64,000 nt of DNA from Stappia stellulata (GTDB lineage Bacteria > Pseudomonadota > Alphaproteobacteria > Rhizobiales > Stappiaceae). A program made the position numbers and the translations under genes. Shown here in pieces: positions 10,106 to 19,353 of this stretch (positions within the stretch are counted from its first letter, which is position 1; each line of letters opens with the position of its first letter). The stretch covers positions 124,001 through 188,000 of the forward strand of contig NZ_JAIVMF010000005.1 in the NCBI RefSeq assembly GCF_020176715.1. Reading direction: 5' to 3'. The notes beneath the pieces were generated by a model. It ran no database searches and had not been told where the DNA came from. It worked only from the letters and a program-made list of their open reading frames with translations.

Positions 10106-11302
10106 ATGACCACCCATGGAGCGAAACCGCCTCGGCGCCCGGCCGGCGACGGTGGCAGCGGACGACGTTCGCATGGGGGCGGGTCGTCGTCGGCTTGCGT
10201 ATCGGGGCGTGTCGATGCCGGCAGCAGCGGCGCGATCTCGCGGCGCGCGGCGCTCGGGCTTGCGGGCGCAGCGGCTGCCAGCGGGCTGGCCGCACCGGCC
10301 CTTGCCCAGACCACCATCGAATGGAAAATGGCGACCGCATGGCCTGCGGATCTTGAAGGTCCGGGGCAATCGGCACAGCGCATCTGCGATGCCATCGCGC
10401 TGCTCAGCGGCGGGCGTATGCGCGTGCGGCTGTTTCCCGACGGAGAGCTGGTGCCGGCAACGGGCATCTTCGACACGGTCTCCGCCGGCACGGCACAGAT
10501 GGGCCATGCGGCGTCCGCCTATTGGCAGGCGAAGATGCCGGCGGCCGTGTTCTTCACCGCGGTGCCCTTCGGCTTCCTGCCGCATGAGCATGTGACCTGG
10601 ATCGAGCAGGCCGGCGGCCAGGCGCTCTGGGACAAGCTTTATGCGCCCTATGGCGTGCGGCCGTTTCTCGCCGGAAACACCGGCGCGCAGATGGGGGGCT
10701 GGTTCACCCGGCCGGTCGAGACGCTTCAGGACCTCAACGGGTTGAAGATCCGGATGCCGGGACTGGGCGGCGAGATCATGCGCCGGCTCGGAGCGACGCC
10801 CGTGTCCCTGCCGCCCGGCGAACTTGTCCAGGCGCTGTCCAGCGGCTTGATCGATGCGGCGGAGTTCCTTGGCCCGGCAAGCGACCGTGCGCTCGGCTTC
10901 GCCGGCGTGTCCAAGCTGTACTACGCGCCGGGCTTCCATGATCCCAACGGCGCCAATGAGATGCTGGTGAATTCGGTTGCCTTCGACGGGCTCGCCGAGG
11001 ACCTCAAGGCGGTGGTGATCGCCGCCTGCCGCGCCGAGACGCTTCTGTCGATGGCCGAAAGCGACTGGCGCAACGCGCAGGCCTTCGAGGCGCTGAAGAC
11101 CGAGGACGGGGTCGAGGTTCGCGCCTATCCGCCGGAAATCCTTGCGGCGCTGCGCAACACCGGAGTTCAGGTGGTGGCGAGTTTCGCCGACGCAGGCGGT
11201 CTCGATCGCGACATCTACAAGAACTACATGCGCACGCTGCAGACCCTGGCGCCCTGGAGTTCCGCATCGACGCGGCTGTTTCTTCAGGGGCGCGAGATCT
11301 GA
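10106..11302 (+). CDS. TRAP transporter solute-binding protein (DctP/TakP type), orphan
   Basis: Periplasmic binding protein that captures an organic acid for a TRAP secondary transporter. A twin-arginine signal is visible (SRRAALGLAG, then an Ala-rich core ending in APALAQ), followed by the mature start TTIEWKMATAWP. The body matches DctP-family proteins, with MGGWFTRPVETLQDLNGLKIRMPG carrying the usual ligand-contacting arginine region; it looks closest to the TakP (2-oxo acid) branch. No DctQ or DctM membrane subunits lie nearby, so it must serve a distant or shared permease. ATG at 10064 is an alternative start; both leave a long N-region before the twin arginines. Confidence 0.85.
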   Translation: MTTHGAKPPRRPAGDGGSGRRSHGGGSSSACVSGRVDAGSSGAISRRAALGLAGAAAASGLAAPALAQTTIEWKMATAWPADLEGPGQSAQRICDAIALLSGGRMRVRLFPDGELVPATGIFDTVSAGTAQMGHAASAYWQAKMPAAVFFTAVPFGFLPHEHVTWIEQAGGQALWDKLYAPYGVRPFLAGNTGAQMGGWFTRPVETLQDLNGLKIRMPGLGGEIMRRLGATPVSLPPGELVQALSSGLIDAAEFLGPASDRALGFAGVSKLYYAPGFHDPNGANEMLVNSVAFDGLAEDLKAVVIAACRAETLLSMAESDWRNAQAFEALKTEDGVEVRAYPPEILAALRNTGVQVVASFADAGGLDRDIYKNYMRTLQTLAPWSSASTRLFLQGREI

Positions 11303-11350
11303 TCCGCTGTCCGGGGGACGGTTCCCCGGTGAGGGGCAGCAATCACGGGA

Positions 11351-12082
11351 TCAGGCGGTCTGCTTGAGTTCTGCCGGCAGCTCCCGGTAGCGACCGTCGC
11401 GCAGGGCGGCGAGGGCAAAGTCCACCATCGGCTCGAACAGGTGATCCTGCTGGCCCTCGGCAAAACAGCGGCAGGTCTGCGCGATCAGCGCCGGATGGAA
11501 GAACATGATCAGCGAATGCTGGAACAGCATCGCCGACGTTTCGACGTCCTGCTCGGCAAATTCCCCCCGAGAAATCCCGTCGCGGATCACCTCGGCGAAA
11601 GCACTGCGCATGCGGGCCTTGTGGATCTCGATCTCGTCCCAGGCTTCCTCCATCGCCGCTTCCAGCAGATCGTGGATCTTGCGGTTGTCGGCATAGCGTT
11701 CGCGCATGTGGTGGAAATGCCGGCGGACCATCTCGCGCAGCCGCTCGCTGCAGGATTGCGCTTGCGACGACGCATCGCCGATCATTGCCGAATGCAGGCC
11801 GGCCGTCACCACGCCCGCCACGGCTTTCGTCAACTCCGCCTTGGAGGCGAAGAACCGGTAGACGTTTGCGGGCGACATGCCGAGCTCGCGGGCGATGTCG
11901 GCGACGGTCGTCTTCTGATAGCCGTAGACATGGAAGAGCTTGTTCGCGGTCTCGACGATGCGCTGGCGCGTTTCATGCGCCGCGCTGCTCGCGGTTCCGT
12001 CGCGCGTTGCCGCTTGCGAGCCGTCGGATCTCGTCGTGTCCAGCATATCCGTCATCTGCGTTGCTTCCGATCCTTCTGCCAT
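11351..12082 (-). CDS. TetR/AcrR-family transcriptional regulator
   Basis: Dimeric repressor of 243 residues. After a flexible 35-residue leader, the TetR DNA-binding domain reads TRQRIVETANKLFHVYGYQKTTVADIARELGMSPANVYRFF, a textbook helix-turn-helix, here quoted in two parts: helix 1 RIVETANKLF and recognition region SPANVYRFF. The C-terminal ligand domain is divergent, as usual. It is divergent from the RND efflux operon at 12407 and is most likely its local repressor. The start is uncertain among ATG codons at 12082, 12055 and 12046; all precede the domain. Confidence 0.87.
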   Translation of the reverse strand: MAEGSEATQMTDMLDTTRSDGSQAATRDGTASSAAHETRQRIVETANKLFHVYGYQKTTVADIARELGMSPANVYRFFASKAELTKAVAGVVTAGLHSAMIGDASSQAQSCSERLREMVRRHFHHMRERYADNRKIHDLLEAAMEEAWDEIEIHKARMRSAFAEVIRDGISRGEFAEQDVETSAMLFQHSLIMFFHPALIAQTCRCFAEGQQDHLFEPMVDFALAALRDGRYRELPAELKQTA

Positions 12083-12406
12083 GAAACCCCATTGTAAGTC
12101 CAAAGGGTGCGCTGAACAGCCGTATTCGGCTGAGCGGCGGCGTTGCCCACCGGCCGGCGTTGGCGGGACGTGCAATGGCGTCGACACGGGTCGCCGGCAC
12201 TCCACCGGGGGTTTCATGAACCATGGGAGGCGCTGTGGCGCGCGTCAATGTCTGACTGTTGATATATATTCTCTGACGATTATTGACAATCATCATTTGA
12301 TGGCTTTATCTCCTGACGTCGGGTCGTTTCGGCTTCGACCCGGTTGACGGAGCCGTTTTGCCCGGAAAGGCGACGGTTTCGGTGTTTTGACGGTCTCAGG
12401 AGCAGC
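12083..12406. promoter_or_regulatory. Divergent promoter region tetR / RND efflux operon
   Basis: This 324-bp spacer has an AT-rich core at about 12255-12300 in otherwise GC-rich DNA. On the minus strand TTGTCA and TATATC lie 17 bases apart (about 12287 to 12259), a good candidate promoter for the regulator gene. On the plus strand TTGACA at 12283-12288 is a perfect -35 hexamer for the efflux genes, but I see no convincing -10. The imperfect palindrome GATTATTGACAATC overlaps both and could be the TetR operator. The sequence match is seen; its function is inferred. Confidence 0.45.
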
Positions 12407-13561
12407 ATGATGCATCGAAGCGCCTTCGTTTTTCGCGCCTGGTCGGGTCGGCCCGCTCCCCGGATCGTCCTTGCGATGGCCGTGTCGGGTCTGCTTCTTG
12501 CTGCCTGTCAGCCCGAACCGGCGTCTGACACCGCCGATGCGCCGCCGCCGACCGTCTGGGTCGAGCCGGTGGCAGCGGCAAGAAGCGCCGGTCTGTCCTA
12601 TTCGGGCACCATCCGTGCCCGCAGCGATGCGCCGGTCGCGTTTCGCGTCGGCGGAAAGCTCTCCGTTCGGGAGGTCGACATCGGCGACCGGGTCGAGGCC
12701 GGCGATGTCATCGCCCGGCTTGACGCAACCGATTTCGAGGCTGCGCTCAGCGCCGAGCAGGCGCAGGAACGGGCCGCGCGCGCCGAGGCGGACCGCACGG
12801 CCGATGCGCTGGAGCGCATCAAGACCCTCAAGCAGAAAGGGCACGTCAGCCAGGCTTCGCTCGATGCCGCTCAGGCCGCCGCCGATGCGGCCGCCGAGGC
12901 GCTGAAGGCCGCCGGCGAGCGCCGGCTGCTTGCGGAAAACCAGCGCGCCTACACAGAACTGCAGGCAGATGTCGCCGGCGTCGTGACCGCCGTCCTCGCC
13001 GAACCCGGCGAGGTTGTCGCCCTTGGCCAGCCTGTGGTCCGGATCGCGGCCGCACTTGGTCGCGAGGCGGAAGTCGCCGTGCCCGAAGCGCATGTCGCGG
13101 CGGTCTCGCAGGCGAGCGCCAGCGTGACGTTGTGGGCGCTTCCGGGAAAGACCTTTCCCGCCCGCTTGCGCGAATTGTCGCCGCAAGCCGATCAGGCGGC
13201 GCGGACCTTTACCGCGCGGTTCGAGGTCGAGGATCCGCAAGGTCTGGCGCGGCTCGGCATGACCGCGACGGTTCACCTTAATCCGCCGGGGCAGGCGGCG
13301 GGCGTCGCCGTTCCTCTGTCCGCCGTCTGGTACCGGGACGAAGCCGCCTATGTCTGGCAGGCCGCTCCCGGCGACAGCCGCGTGACGCCGGTCGCCGTCA
13401 GGGTCCTGCGTATCGAGGCCGAACGCGCCATCGTCGAGGGCGAGCTGAAGCCGGGCATGACCGTGGTCAGCATGGGCGTCCATCGCCTCGATCCTGAGCT
13501 TGAGGTGCGGGTGGTCGAGCGTGCGCCCTCCGACCCCGTCCTGGTCGGAGCCCTGCAATGA
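12407..13561 (+). CDS. RND efflux periplasmic adaptor (membrane fusion lipoprotein)
   Basis: Periplasmic adaptor linking an RND pump to an outer-membrane channel; 384 residues. A lipoprotein signal ends in LLLAAC (lipobox) about residue 30. Then come the biotinyl-lipoyl half (FRVGGKLSVREVDIGDRVEAGDVIARLD), an alpha-helical hairpin rich in Ala, Glu and Gln, the second lipoyl half (DVAGVVTAVLAEPGEVV) and beta-barrel domains. ATG at 12407 is preceded by CAGGAG; the upstream in-frame ATG at 12344 is less likely. The stop overlaps the next start as ATGA, so the pump is translationally coupled. No outer-membrane channel gene is nearby. Confidence 0.9.
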   Translation: MMHRSAFVFRAWSGRPAPRIVLAMAVSGLLLAACQPEPASDTADAPPPTVWVEPVAAARSAGLSYSGTIRARSDAPVAFRVGGKLSVREVDIGDRVEAGDVIARLDATDFEAALSAEQAQERAARAEADRTADALERIKTLKQKGHVSQASLDAAQAAADAAAEALKAAGERRLLAENQRAYTELQADVAGVVTAVLAEPGEVVALGQPVVRIAAALGREAEVAVPEAHVAAVSQASASVTLWALPGKTFPARLRELSPQADQAARTFTARFEVEDPQGLARLGMTATVHLNPPGQAAGVAVPLSAVWYRDEAAYVWQAAPGDSRVTPVAVRVLRIEAERAIVEGELKPGMTVVSMGVHRLDPELEVRVVERAPSDPVLVGALQ

Positions 13562-16500
13562 CTAGCTTCAATCTTTCCGCCCTGGCGCTGCGGCACCAGA
13601 CGCTGGTGCTCTTCTTCATCCTGGTAACCGCGGCCGCCGGCATCTGGGCCTATGGCAATCTCGGGCGCAACGAGGACCCGGCCTTCACGGTCAAGGTGAT
13701 GGTGGTCACCGCCGCCTGGCCGGGCGCGAGCGCGGTGGAGATGCAGGAGCAGGTCGCCGACCGGATCGAGACGCGGCTGCAGACCCTTCCCCATCTGGGC
13801 CGGCTGGAGACCTACACGCGGCCCGGTTTCATGGCGACGCAGATCGTGCTCGAGGACACCACGCCGCCCAAGGACGTGGAAGGCCTGTGGTATCAGGCGC
13901 GCAAGAAGGTCGGCGACATCCGTCGCGACCTGCCGCCGGATGTGCTCGGTCCCTTCTTCAATGACGAATACTCCGACGTCTACGTTCAGGTTCATGCGCT
14001 GACCGCGCCGGATGCGACCTGGATGGAAGTCTCCGACCTTGCGGAAATGGCACGCCAGAACTTCCTGTCGGTTCCGGGGGTGGAAAAGGTCCAGCTCTTC
14101 GGCGAGCAGGACCAGAAGATCTTTGTTGAGATTTCCTACGCCAAGCTTGCCACCCTCGGCATTCCGGCCTCCGCGATCTTCGATGCGCTTGCCGCCCAGA
14201 ACGCTGTGGTTCCTTCAGGCTCTGTCGACACGCCGAGCGAGACGGTGCAGGTGCGCGTCAGCGGCAGCCTCGGGGGCGTGCGCGCCGTCGCGGCCGTGCC
14301 GGTCAAGGCGGGCGAGGAGACGTTTCGGCTCGGCGATATCGCCACCGTGCGGCGGGACATCGCCGATCCGCAAAGCTATCTCGCCCGCTACAACGGGCAG
14401 GATGCCATCATGCTCGGGATCGCCATGGCCGACGGCGGCAATGTGCTGGAGCTTGGCGAGCGGCTGGCGGTCAAGGCGCAGGAAATCCGCTCGCGCCTGC
14501 CGCTCGGCGCCGAGCTGCACCAGGTGTCGAACCAGCCGGAGGTGGTTGAAGGGGCAATCGGGCAGTTCCTGCTGAAATTCGTCGCCGCGATCTCCATCGT
14601 GCTGATCGTGTCGTTCCTGTCGCTCGGCTTTCGCACCGGGGTGATCGTCGCGCTGTCGGTGCCGCTGACGCTTGCGGGAACCTTCGTCGTCATGCTGTTG
14701 ATGGGGATCGATCTGGAGCGCATTTCGCTCGGCGCTCTGATCCTGTCTCTCGGGCTTCTGGTCGACGATGCGATTATCGCCATCGAGATGATGGTGGTGA
14801 AGATCGAGCAGGGCTGGGACCGGTTCCGCGCCGCGACCTTCGCGTGGGAATCGACCGCCTTTCCGATGCTCACAGGCACGCTGGTGACGGCGGCCGGGTT
14901 TCTTCCCGTCGGCTTCGCCCAGTCCTCGGCTGGCGAATACGCCGGCGGGATCTTCTGGGTGGTGACGGCGGCGCTGATCATTTCCTGGTTCGTCGCCGTG
15001 ATCTTCACCCCCTATCTCGGACTTAAGCTGCTGCCGCGGTCGCTGGAGCGCCACGCGGCGGCGCGGGGCGACGTCGACGAGGACGCGATCTATCAGACCC
15101 GCGGCTACAACCGGCTGCGCCGGATGATCGAAGCAGCCGTACGCTTCCGCATTCCCGTGGTGCTGGTGACCTTCGCGCTGCTTGTGACGGCCGGCTATGG
15201 CATGGGCTTCGTCAAGAAGCAGTTTTTTCCGAACTCCTCGCGGCCCGAAGTGCTGGTCGAACTCAAGGGGCCGGAAGGCGCTTCCTTCGCGGCGACCGAA
15301 CGCGCCGCGCGCGAGCTTGAGGCGCTGCTCGCCAAGAGCCCGGACGTCGACTATTTCACCACCTATATCGGTGCCGGCGCGCCGCGCTTCTTCCTGGCCT
15401 ACAATCCGGCGCTTCCCAACCCGAGCTACGCGCTGATCCTTGTCCAGTCGAAGGGCGGGGAGCACACCACGCGGCTGGTGCAGGACCTGACGGCGCGCTT
15501 CGAGGCCTCCGAAAGTTCCGTGCGCGGTCGGGCCAACAAGCTTGAACTCGGGCCGCCGGTCGGCTTCCCGGTGCAGTTTCGTGTCGTCGGGCAGGACCGC
15601 GAGGAGGTGCGGGCCATCGCGGCGAAGGTGCGCGATGCGATGCGCGCCAACCCCGACACCCGCAACACCGAACTGCAGTGGGGCGAGAAGGTAAAGACGG
15701 TGAAGCTGGAGGTCGACCAGGAGCGCGCCCGCGCGCTTGGACTGTCGACCCGCGAGATCGCGCAGTCGCTGCAGGCGCTCCTGTCGGGCGTTCAGGTGAC
15801 GAGCCTGCGCGATGGCCGGCATGCGGTTGGTGTCGTGGTGCGGGCGTCGGAGAGCGAACGGGCCGAGTTGGGTGACATCGGCGATCTGGTCCTGAACGTG
15901 CGCGACGGTCGCGCGGTGCCGGTGTCGCAGGTCGCGCGCATCGAATATGTGTCGGAGGAGCCGATCCTGTGGCGCCGCAACCGCGAGACCGTGCTGACCG
16001 TGCGCTCCGACATCGTGCCCGGCGTGCAGGCGCCCGACGTGACGGCCGCGCTCCTGCCGAAGATGAAGGAGATCGAGGCGGGGTTGGCTCCCGGCTACCG
16101 GATCGACGCCGGCGGCGCAGCGGAGGAATCGGCCAAGGCCAATGCCGCACTTGCCAAGGTGTTTCCGGTGATGCTCCTTGCGATGGCCGTGTTGATCATG
16201 CTGCAGATGCAGTCCTTTTCCAAGATGTTGATCGTCTTCCTGACGTTTCCGCTCGGTCTCGTCGGCGCGGTGGCGGCCCTGCTGATCGCGGATGCGCCCT
16301 TCGGCTTCGTCGCGATCCTCGGCGTGATTGCGCTGGGCGGCATGGTGATGCGCAACACGCTGATCCTCGCCGACCAGATCGAGCACGACCTAGCGGGCGG
16401 CGCGACCATGCGCCAGGCGATCGTGGAATCGACCGTGCGCCGGGCGCGCCCGGTCATCCTGACCGCCCTGGCGGCCGTGCTCGCGTTCATCCCGCTGACG

Positions 16501-16743
16501 ACCAACATCTTCTGGGGACCGATGGCCATCGCCATGATCGGCGGCCTGACGGTGGCCACCGTGCTGACCCTGGTGTTCCTGCCGGCGCTCTATGCCCTGT
16601 GGTTTCGCCGCCGCCTCGACAAGAGCGACGCGCAGGCCGCTTCTGACCGCGATGGTGCGTCGACAGCCGACACCGCCGGTTCCCGTGACACGACAGAGCG
16701 CGAAACGGACCCCGCGCCGGCTCTGTCGCAGGCAGCGGAGTGA
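13558..16743 (+). CDS. RND-family efflux pump, inner-membrane permease
   Basis: Proton-driven multidrug or solute exporter of the AcrB/MdtB superfamily, 1061 residues, about 12 membrane helices and two large periplasmic loops. The N-terminus FNLSALALRHQTLVLFFILV and the GRNEDPAF segment (family pattern with D/E-D-P.F) are typical. In TM4 the proton-relay acidic pair is visible in LILSLGLLVDDAIIAIE. The C-terminal half has the IALGGMVMRNTLILADQIE block. The tail is long, charged and Asp/Thr-rich. It begins inside the adaptor gene stop and so belongs to the same operon under the divergent TetR regulator. Substrates unknown. Confidence 0.92.
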   Translation: MTSFNLSALALRHQTLVLFFILVTAAAGIWAYGNLGRNEDPAFTVKVMVVTAAWPGASAVEMQEQVADRIETRLQTLPHLGRLETYTRPGFMATQIVLEDTTPPKDVEGLWYQARKKVGDIRRDLPPDVLGPFFNDEYSDVYVQVHALTAPDATWMEVSDLAEMARQNFLSVPGVEKVQLFGEQDQKIFVEISYAKLATLGIPASAIFDALAAQNAVVPSGSVDTPSETVQVRVSGSLGGVRAVAAVPVKAGEETFRLGDIATVRRDIADPQSYLARYNGQDAIMLGIAMADGGNVLELGERLAVKAQEIRSRLPLGAELHQVSNQPEVVEGAIGQFLLKFVAAISIVLIVSFLSLGFRTGVIVALSVPLTLAGTFVVMLLMGIDLERISLGALILSLGLLVDDAIIAIEMMVVKIEQGWDRFRAATFAWESTAFPMLTGTLVTAAGFLPVGFAQSSAGEYAGGIFWVVTAALIISWFVAVIFTPYLGLKLLPRSLERHAAARGDVDEDAIYQTRGYNRLRRMIEAAVRFRIPVVLVTFALLVTAGYGMGFVKKQFFPNSSRPEVLVELKGPEGASFAATERAARELEALLAKSPDVDYFTTYIGAGAPRFFLAYNPALPNPSYALILVQSKGGEHTTRLVQDLTARFEASESSVRGRANKLELGPPVGFPVQFRVVGQDREEVRAIAAKVRDAMRANPDTRNTELQWGEKVKTVKLEVDQERARALGLSTREIAQSLQALLSGVQVTSLRDGRHAVGVVVRASESERAELGDIGDLVLNVRDGRAVPVSQVARIEYVSEEPILWRRNRETVLTVRSDIVPGVQAPDVTAALLPKMKEIEAGLAPGYRIDAGGAAEESAKANAALAKVFPVMLLAMAVLIMLQMQSFSKMLIVFLTFPLGLVGAVAALLIADAPFGFVAILGVIALGGMVMRNTLILADQIEHDLAGGATMRQAIVESTVRRARPVILTALAAVLAFIPLTTNIFWGPMAIAMIGGLTVATVLTLVFLPALYALWFRRRLDKSDAQAASDRDGASTADTAGSRDTTERETDPAPALSQAAE

Positions 16744-16764
16744 CGGCCTCGTCACTCCGCTGCC
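16731..16764 (+). terminator. 15-bp perfect hairpin across the RND pump stop codon
   Basis: Arms GGCAGCGGAGTGACG (16731-16745) and CGTCACTCCGCTGCC (16750-16764) pair perfectly with loop GCCT. The stop codon TGA lies within the 5' arm. No T tract follows, so this may be a transcript-stabilising or Rho-assisted 3' end rather than a classical intrinsic terminator. Confidence 0.5.
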
Positions 16765-17200
16765 TCACCCTTCGCATCGCTTGGCATTGCTGCAAACCGC
16801 GATCCGGCGGCCGGATCTTCAGACGATTCCGTCGCCTCGCCGCTATCGTAGCCGGCGGGAAACGGCGATTTCGTGACCTTCCTGCAACAGTGGGCCGAGA
16901 AGTCGCGGGTCTCTCCGGCATTGGCTGATTTGATTAAAATTTGTGCAAATGCACGCGGATGTTTTTCCCCTTCAAAAAACTGACATGAAAATCCCGGCTT
17001 CGGCGCTCTGCGGATCGAAACTGCGGACCATGTGTCGTTGGGGAAGGGGGTGAAATGGTAATATTGTGCAGTGCAATATCGCTCCGACCCTGTCAAAATT
17101 CCCGGTTGCCCGAAGCGGTCCGCTCGATAACCTTACCAATACGTAATTGGCCGCCGGGGCGTGCGGCCTGAATAATGTATTGGGAGGTTCGGGACGCAAT
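16765..17200. promoter_or_regulatory. 436-bp upstream region of fadL with palindromes
   Basis: No gene is evident. Two palindromes stand out in an AT-richer stretch: ATTTG-TG-CAAAT at 16939-16950, and ATATTG / CAATAT at 17061-17066 and 17074-17079 separated by TGCAGTG. The second, centred about 130 bases before the fadL start, has the look of a dimeric repressor site with a TGCA-rich core. Which protein would bind it is unknown; TGC-rich sites of this kind are described for PhaR-type regulators, but that link is speculation. Confidence 0.4.
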
Positions 17201-18505
17201 ATGCGCAAACACGTCGGGGCAGGACTACTCTCTTTTACCGCAATCGCGACCGCCTTTACGGCCGGGGAGGCGCTGGCAGGCGGCTTTGCATTGCGCGAGC
17301 AGAGCGCCTACTATCAGGGGATGTCATTCGCGGGGTACGGTACAACCGGCCCGTCGATCTCCTCGATGTTCTGGAATCCGGCGACGCTGACGGGCGCCGG
17401 GGCCGGCTGGACGTTTGAGGCACACAACTCGGTGATCGTGCCGACGTCCGACGTGACGGGCACGTTCACGCCGCCCGGTGGCAGTCCGCTTCCGGCCAGC
17501 AGTGTGCCCGCCGGGGATATTGGCAACGACGCTTTCGTGCCTGCAAGTTATGCCGCCTACCGGTTGAACGAGCGCGCGGTTCTCGGCGTGTCGATCAACG
17601 CGCCCTTCGGGCTTGCCACCAAACCCGCTCAAAACTGGGCGGGTCAGTTCTACTCCCGTTCATCCAAGGCGCAGTCGATCAATGTCGCGCCCACGCTCGC
17701 CTATGAGATCAATGACATGGTCTCCGTCGCACTCGGCCTGCAGATCCAGCACTTTGCCGTGGCGCTGAAAACCGGCGTGCCGACTGTTGCAGGGTTTCCG
17801 ACTGCCGCGATTGAGGGAGACGACATCGCGCTTGGCGTGACCGCAGGTGTCACGGTGAAACCGATGGACGGAACCGAGATCGGTCTCGGGTATCGCTCCG
17901 GCGTCTTCCATGAACTTGACGGCCAAATCGCCACCCCGGCCGGGGTCAATGGGATCAATGCACGTTTGATGACGCCCGACATGGTCAATCTGTCGGTCAA
18001 GCAACGCGTCACCGACACGTTTCGTATCTTCGGCACGGTCGAATGGACCAACTGGAGCCGCTTGAAGTCGCCGCGCGTTACCCTCCAGGCCAACGGTGCG
18101 ACAGTCCAGACGCTGCATTTCAACTACCGCGATGGCTGGTTCTTCGCCCTCGGCGGCGAGTATGACTTCAACGAGGATTTGACCCTGCGCGCCGGTATCG
18201 CCTACGAGCTGTCGCCTGTAACGGACGATATTCGCTCGACCCGCCTGCCGGACAACGACCGCCTGTGGCTGTCGGCCGGTGCGAGCTATCAGGTGCTGGA
18301 AAACCTCGCGCTCGATCTCGGCTACACCTACATCCACACGGGAGACACACCGATCAACATTGGTCCGGGGCATCAGGACTACAATCCCGCGCTCGGGACC
18401 TTTATTGGCAGCGCCGATGCCAACGTGAACATTGTCTCCGCCTCGCTGCGCTACCGCTGGGGCGGTCCGCACGACAGGCCGGAGGCGAATGGTCGGGGCT
18501 ACTGA
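17201..18505 (+). CDS. FadL-family outer-membrane long-chain fatty acid transporter
   Basis: Outer-membrane beta-barrel for uptake of fatty acids or other hydrophobic compounds; 434 residues. A signal peptide ends near GEALA-GGF, and the mature start GGFALREQSAYYQGMSFAG has the FadL plug pattern, followed by the conserved FWNPATLTG (NPA motif). Alternating beta-strands continue to the C-terminal strand ending in a tyrosine. ATG at 17201 lies about 13 bases after GGGAGG; the in-frame start at 17147 would break the signal peptide. The acyl-CoA ligase at 2013 could act on imported acids, but the genes are not linked. Followed by a strong terminator. Confidence 0.9.
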   Translation: MRKHVGAGLLSFTAIATAFTAGEALAGGFALREQSAYYQGMSFAGYGTTGPSISSMFWNPATLTGAGAGWTFEAHNSVIVPTSDVTGTFTPPGGSPLPASSVPAGDIGNDAFVPASYAAYRLNERAVLGVSINAPFGLATKPAQNWAGQFYSRSSKAQSINVAPTLAYEINDMVSVALGLQIQHFAVALKTGVPTVAGFPTAAIEGDDIALGVTAGVTVKPMDGTEIGLGYRSGVFHELDGQIATPAGVNGINARLMTPDMVNLSVKQRVTDTFRIFGTVEWTNWSRLKSPRVTLQANGATVQTLHFNYRDGWFFALGGEYDFNEDLTLRAGIAYELSPVTDDIRSTRLPDNDRLWLSAGASYQVLENLALDLGYTYIHTGDTPINIGPGHQDYNPALGTFIGSADANVNIVSASLRYRWGGPHDRPEANGRGY

Positions 18506-18532
18506 GAGAAAGTCACCGGAACTGACATAATG

Positions 18533-18563
18533 AAGCCGGCGGAGCGATCCGCCGGCTTTTCTT
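18533..18563 (+). terminator. Intrinsic terminator after fadL
   Basis: Arms AAGCCGGCGGA (18533-18543) and TCCGCCGGCTT (18548-18558) form a perfect 11-bp stem with loop GCGA, followed by TTCTTG. It lies between the fadL stop and the end of the convergent SDR gene and may serve both. Confidence 0.88.
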
Positions 18564-18573
18564 GTGTCGCGGC

Positions 18574-19353
18574 TCAGAATGCGGCCGGATAGAGCCCGCC
18601 ATCGATAAGGATGTTCTGGCCCGTCACATAGGCGGCGTGGGTCGAACAGTAGAAGGCACAGATCTGGCCGAACTCCTCCGCCGTGCCGAACCGCCCGGCC
18701 GGAATTTCGCCGGCCTGCGCGGCGCGGATCTCCTCGACCGTGCGGCCGGAGGCTTTCGCCGCGCCCTCGATGCCGCCGCGCAGCCGGTCCGTGTCCATCT
18801 TGCCCGGAAGCAGGTTGTTCACCGTCACGTTGCGGCTGGCATAGGTGCGTCCGACACCGGCGAGAAACGCCGTGAGGCCGGCCCGCGCACCGCTCGACAG
18901 GTCGAGGCCGGCGAGCGGCATGCGCACGGTGATCGAGGTGATGTTGACGATCCGCCCGAAACCGCGATCCGCCATACCGTCGGCGACCTTCTGGATCATC
19001 TCGATGGGGGAGATCATGTTCTGGATCACGCCGTCGATCATCGCGTCGCGGTCGAGCTCGTGATAGTCGCGGCGCGGCGGTCCGCCGTTGTTGTTGACCA
19101 GAATGTCGGGGGTCGGGCAGGCGGCGAGCAGGGCGTCCTGGCCTTCCCGGGTGGAGACATTGGCGGCGACGGGGATCACCGTCGCGCCGGTGCGGCGCGC
19201 AATTTCGTCCGCCGTGCGCGCCAGCCGATCCGCATCGAGACCGTTGACGACGACCTCGCAGCCAGCCTGCGCCAGCGCTTCGGCGCAGCCGCGCCCAAGG
19301 CCCCGGCTTGAGGCGCAGACGATGGCCTTGCGGCCCGAAATTCCAAGATCCAT
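18574..19353 (-). CDS. Atypical SDR-family oxidoreductase (FabG-like, catalytic motif altered)
   Basis: Rossmann-fold protein of 259 residues with the overall look of a 3-oxoacyl-ACP reductase. The nucleotide-binding glycine loop is altered (CASSRGLGRGCAEAL), NNGG replaces NNAG (DILVNNNGGPP), and the catalytic YxxxK is missing: the equivalent segment reads LSSGARAGLTAF, so Ser and Arg occupy the Tyr and Lys places. These changes match the atypical BKR-like SDR subgroup in which the tetrad is not conserved. Activity is therefore unknown; ordinary FabG function is doubtful. The end IDGGLYPA is conserved. ATG at 19353 begins the fold; the frame is open further upstream but only as shadow sequence. 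Confidence 0.82.
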   Translation of the reverse strand: MDLGISGRKAIVCASSRGLGRGCAEALAQAGCEVVVNGLDADRLARTADEIARRTGATVIPVAANVSTREGQDALLAACPTPDILVNNNGGPPRRDYHELDRDAMIDGVIQNMISPIEMIQKVADGMADRGFGRIVNITSITVRMPLAGLDLSSGARAGLTAFLAGVGRTYASRNVTVNNLLPGKMDTDRLRGGIEGAAKASGRTVEEIRAAQAGEIPAGRFGTAEEFGQICAFYCSTHAAYVTGQNILIDGGLYPAAF

